Positions 5,088 to 5,364 of a stretch of DNA of 5,364 bases are shown piece by piece. The translations under genes were made by a program, and so were the position numbers. This DNA comes from DASRHY01 sp046765875. GTDB taxonomy: Bacteria > Actinomycetota > Actinomycetes > Propionibacteriales > Kribbellaceae. The stretch covers positions 1 through 5,364 of the forward strand of contig JBKPSJ010000343.1 of NCBI GenBank assembly GCA_046765875.1. The letters run 5' to 3'. Under the pieces are notes generated by a model, which saw only the letters and a list, made by a program, of their open reading frames with translations, did no database searches and was not told the origin of the DNA. Numbering within the stretch: the first letter of the stretch is position 1; each line of letters starts with the position of its first letter.

Positions 5088-5124
5088 GGTTCATGGGTGG
5101 CTGGTGTCCAGCCACCCATGAACC
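5088..5124. terminator. Perfect 17-bp hairpin between convergent genes, probable bidirectional terminator
   Basis: GGTTCATGGGTGGCTGG at 5088-5104 is the exact reverse complement of 5108-5124, with a three-base loop (TGT). It lies 7 bases beyond the stop of the minus-strand gene and about 90 bases after the transporter stop. Neither side has a U-run. A long perfect stem between convergent stops is best read as a shared terminator. The 90 bases between the transporter stop and the hairpin show no other feature. Confidence 0.75.
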
Positions 5125-5131
5125 AGGACAC

Positions 5132-5364
5132 TCAGCCCAGTAGGTAGTCGAGCGCCCCGCCCATCACCGCGTTGCGATCGGCGGCGGTGGACACACCCTC
5201 GAGGCCGAAGCCCATCAAGAGCGAGTGCGGGGTCGCGATCGTGTTACCGACCGGGAAGCCGGACGCGTCGGTTTGGATGAAGTTGTTGGCGTTGGGTGCG
5301 CTGCCCGCGGGCGGCCCGGTGACCGACCAGCCCTCCAGGCCGGTCTCGAACGAGGTGCTGGTGC
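5132..5364 (-). CDS. C-terminal end of a larger protein, possibly a secreted metallopeptidase
   Basis: The minus-strand frame enters from the right edge and ends at TGA 5134-5132; 76 residues are visible. A beta-rich piece (FETGLEGWSVTGPPAG, about 5-20) is followed by a final section with TPHSLLMGFGLEGV (44-57) and ADRNAVMGGALDYLLG (61-76). This order, a jelly-roll-like segment and then a GFGLEG strand and helix, recalls the C-terminal ends of large exported actinobacterial peptidases, including M14 zinc carboxypeptidase-type proteins. No catalytic residue is inside the window, so the family call rests on resemblance only. Third-position G/C bias is strong throughout. The gene converges on the transporter and is closed by the 17-bp hairpin. 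Confidence 0.65.
   Translation of the reverse strand, partial: TSTSFETGLEGWSVTGPPAGSAPNANNFIQTDASGFPVGNTIATPHSLLMGFGLEGVSTAADRNAVMGGALDYLLG

Noticed and set aside
4998..5090. Minus-strand stretch with protein-like codons (DPRTFGLALEALVVYAQ) after the transporter
   Set aside because: It has no start codon, is bounded by a stop at 5093-5091, and continues antisense into the transporter. It is too short to separate from chance.

Overview
The window is GC-rich DNA with strong G/C bias at third codon positions, GTG starts and frequent universal stress protein (USP) genes. This points to a high-GC actinobacterium, most plausibly a mycobacterium or close relative. That placement is inferred from composition and gene content, not from a marker gene.

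Layout, left to right. A USP gene on the minus strand (1-452) runs off the left edge just before its expected end. A divergent plus-strand gene (about 619-1113) encodes an unrecognised, charged, helical 164-residue protein, and a GC-rich hairpin overlaps its stop codon. Next comes about 890 bases with no convincing gene (1114-2002). It is rich in inverted and tandem repeats: a 13-bp stem leading into a 19-bp tandem repeat, a 17-bp perfect inverted repeat, a short palindrome and a nested hairpin. A small vicinal-oxygen-chelate (glyoxalase-fold) protein gene follows (2003-2356). Then comes a two-domain USP whose start region is frameshifted (start signals at 2448, long readable frame 2509-3321). 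Its stop codon overlaps the GTG start of a 14-helix DHA2-type major facilitator transporter (3318-4997). A perfect 17-bp hairpin (5088-5124) separates the transporter from a convergent minus-strand gene. Only the last 76 codons of that gene are present (5132-5364). They look like the end of a larger, probably exported, peptidase-like protein.

Functional reading. The USP and transporter genes at 2448-4997 form a translationally coupled pair, with a good ribosome binding site in front of the USP only. Two USP genes within 3 kb suggest a stress or dormancy locus. Matches to the DosR box upstream of both USP genes are only partial. No CRISPR array, tRNA, rRNA or intact transposase was seen. I found no clear evidence for a new multi-gene system. 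The points most worth a second look are the USP frameshift, the structured non-coding block at 1424-1878, and the altered motifs in the transporter.
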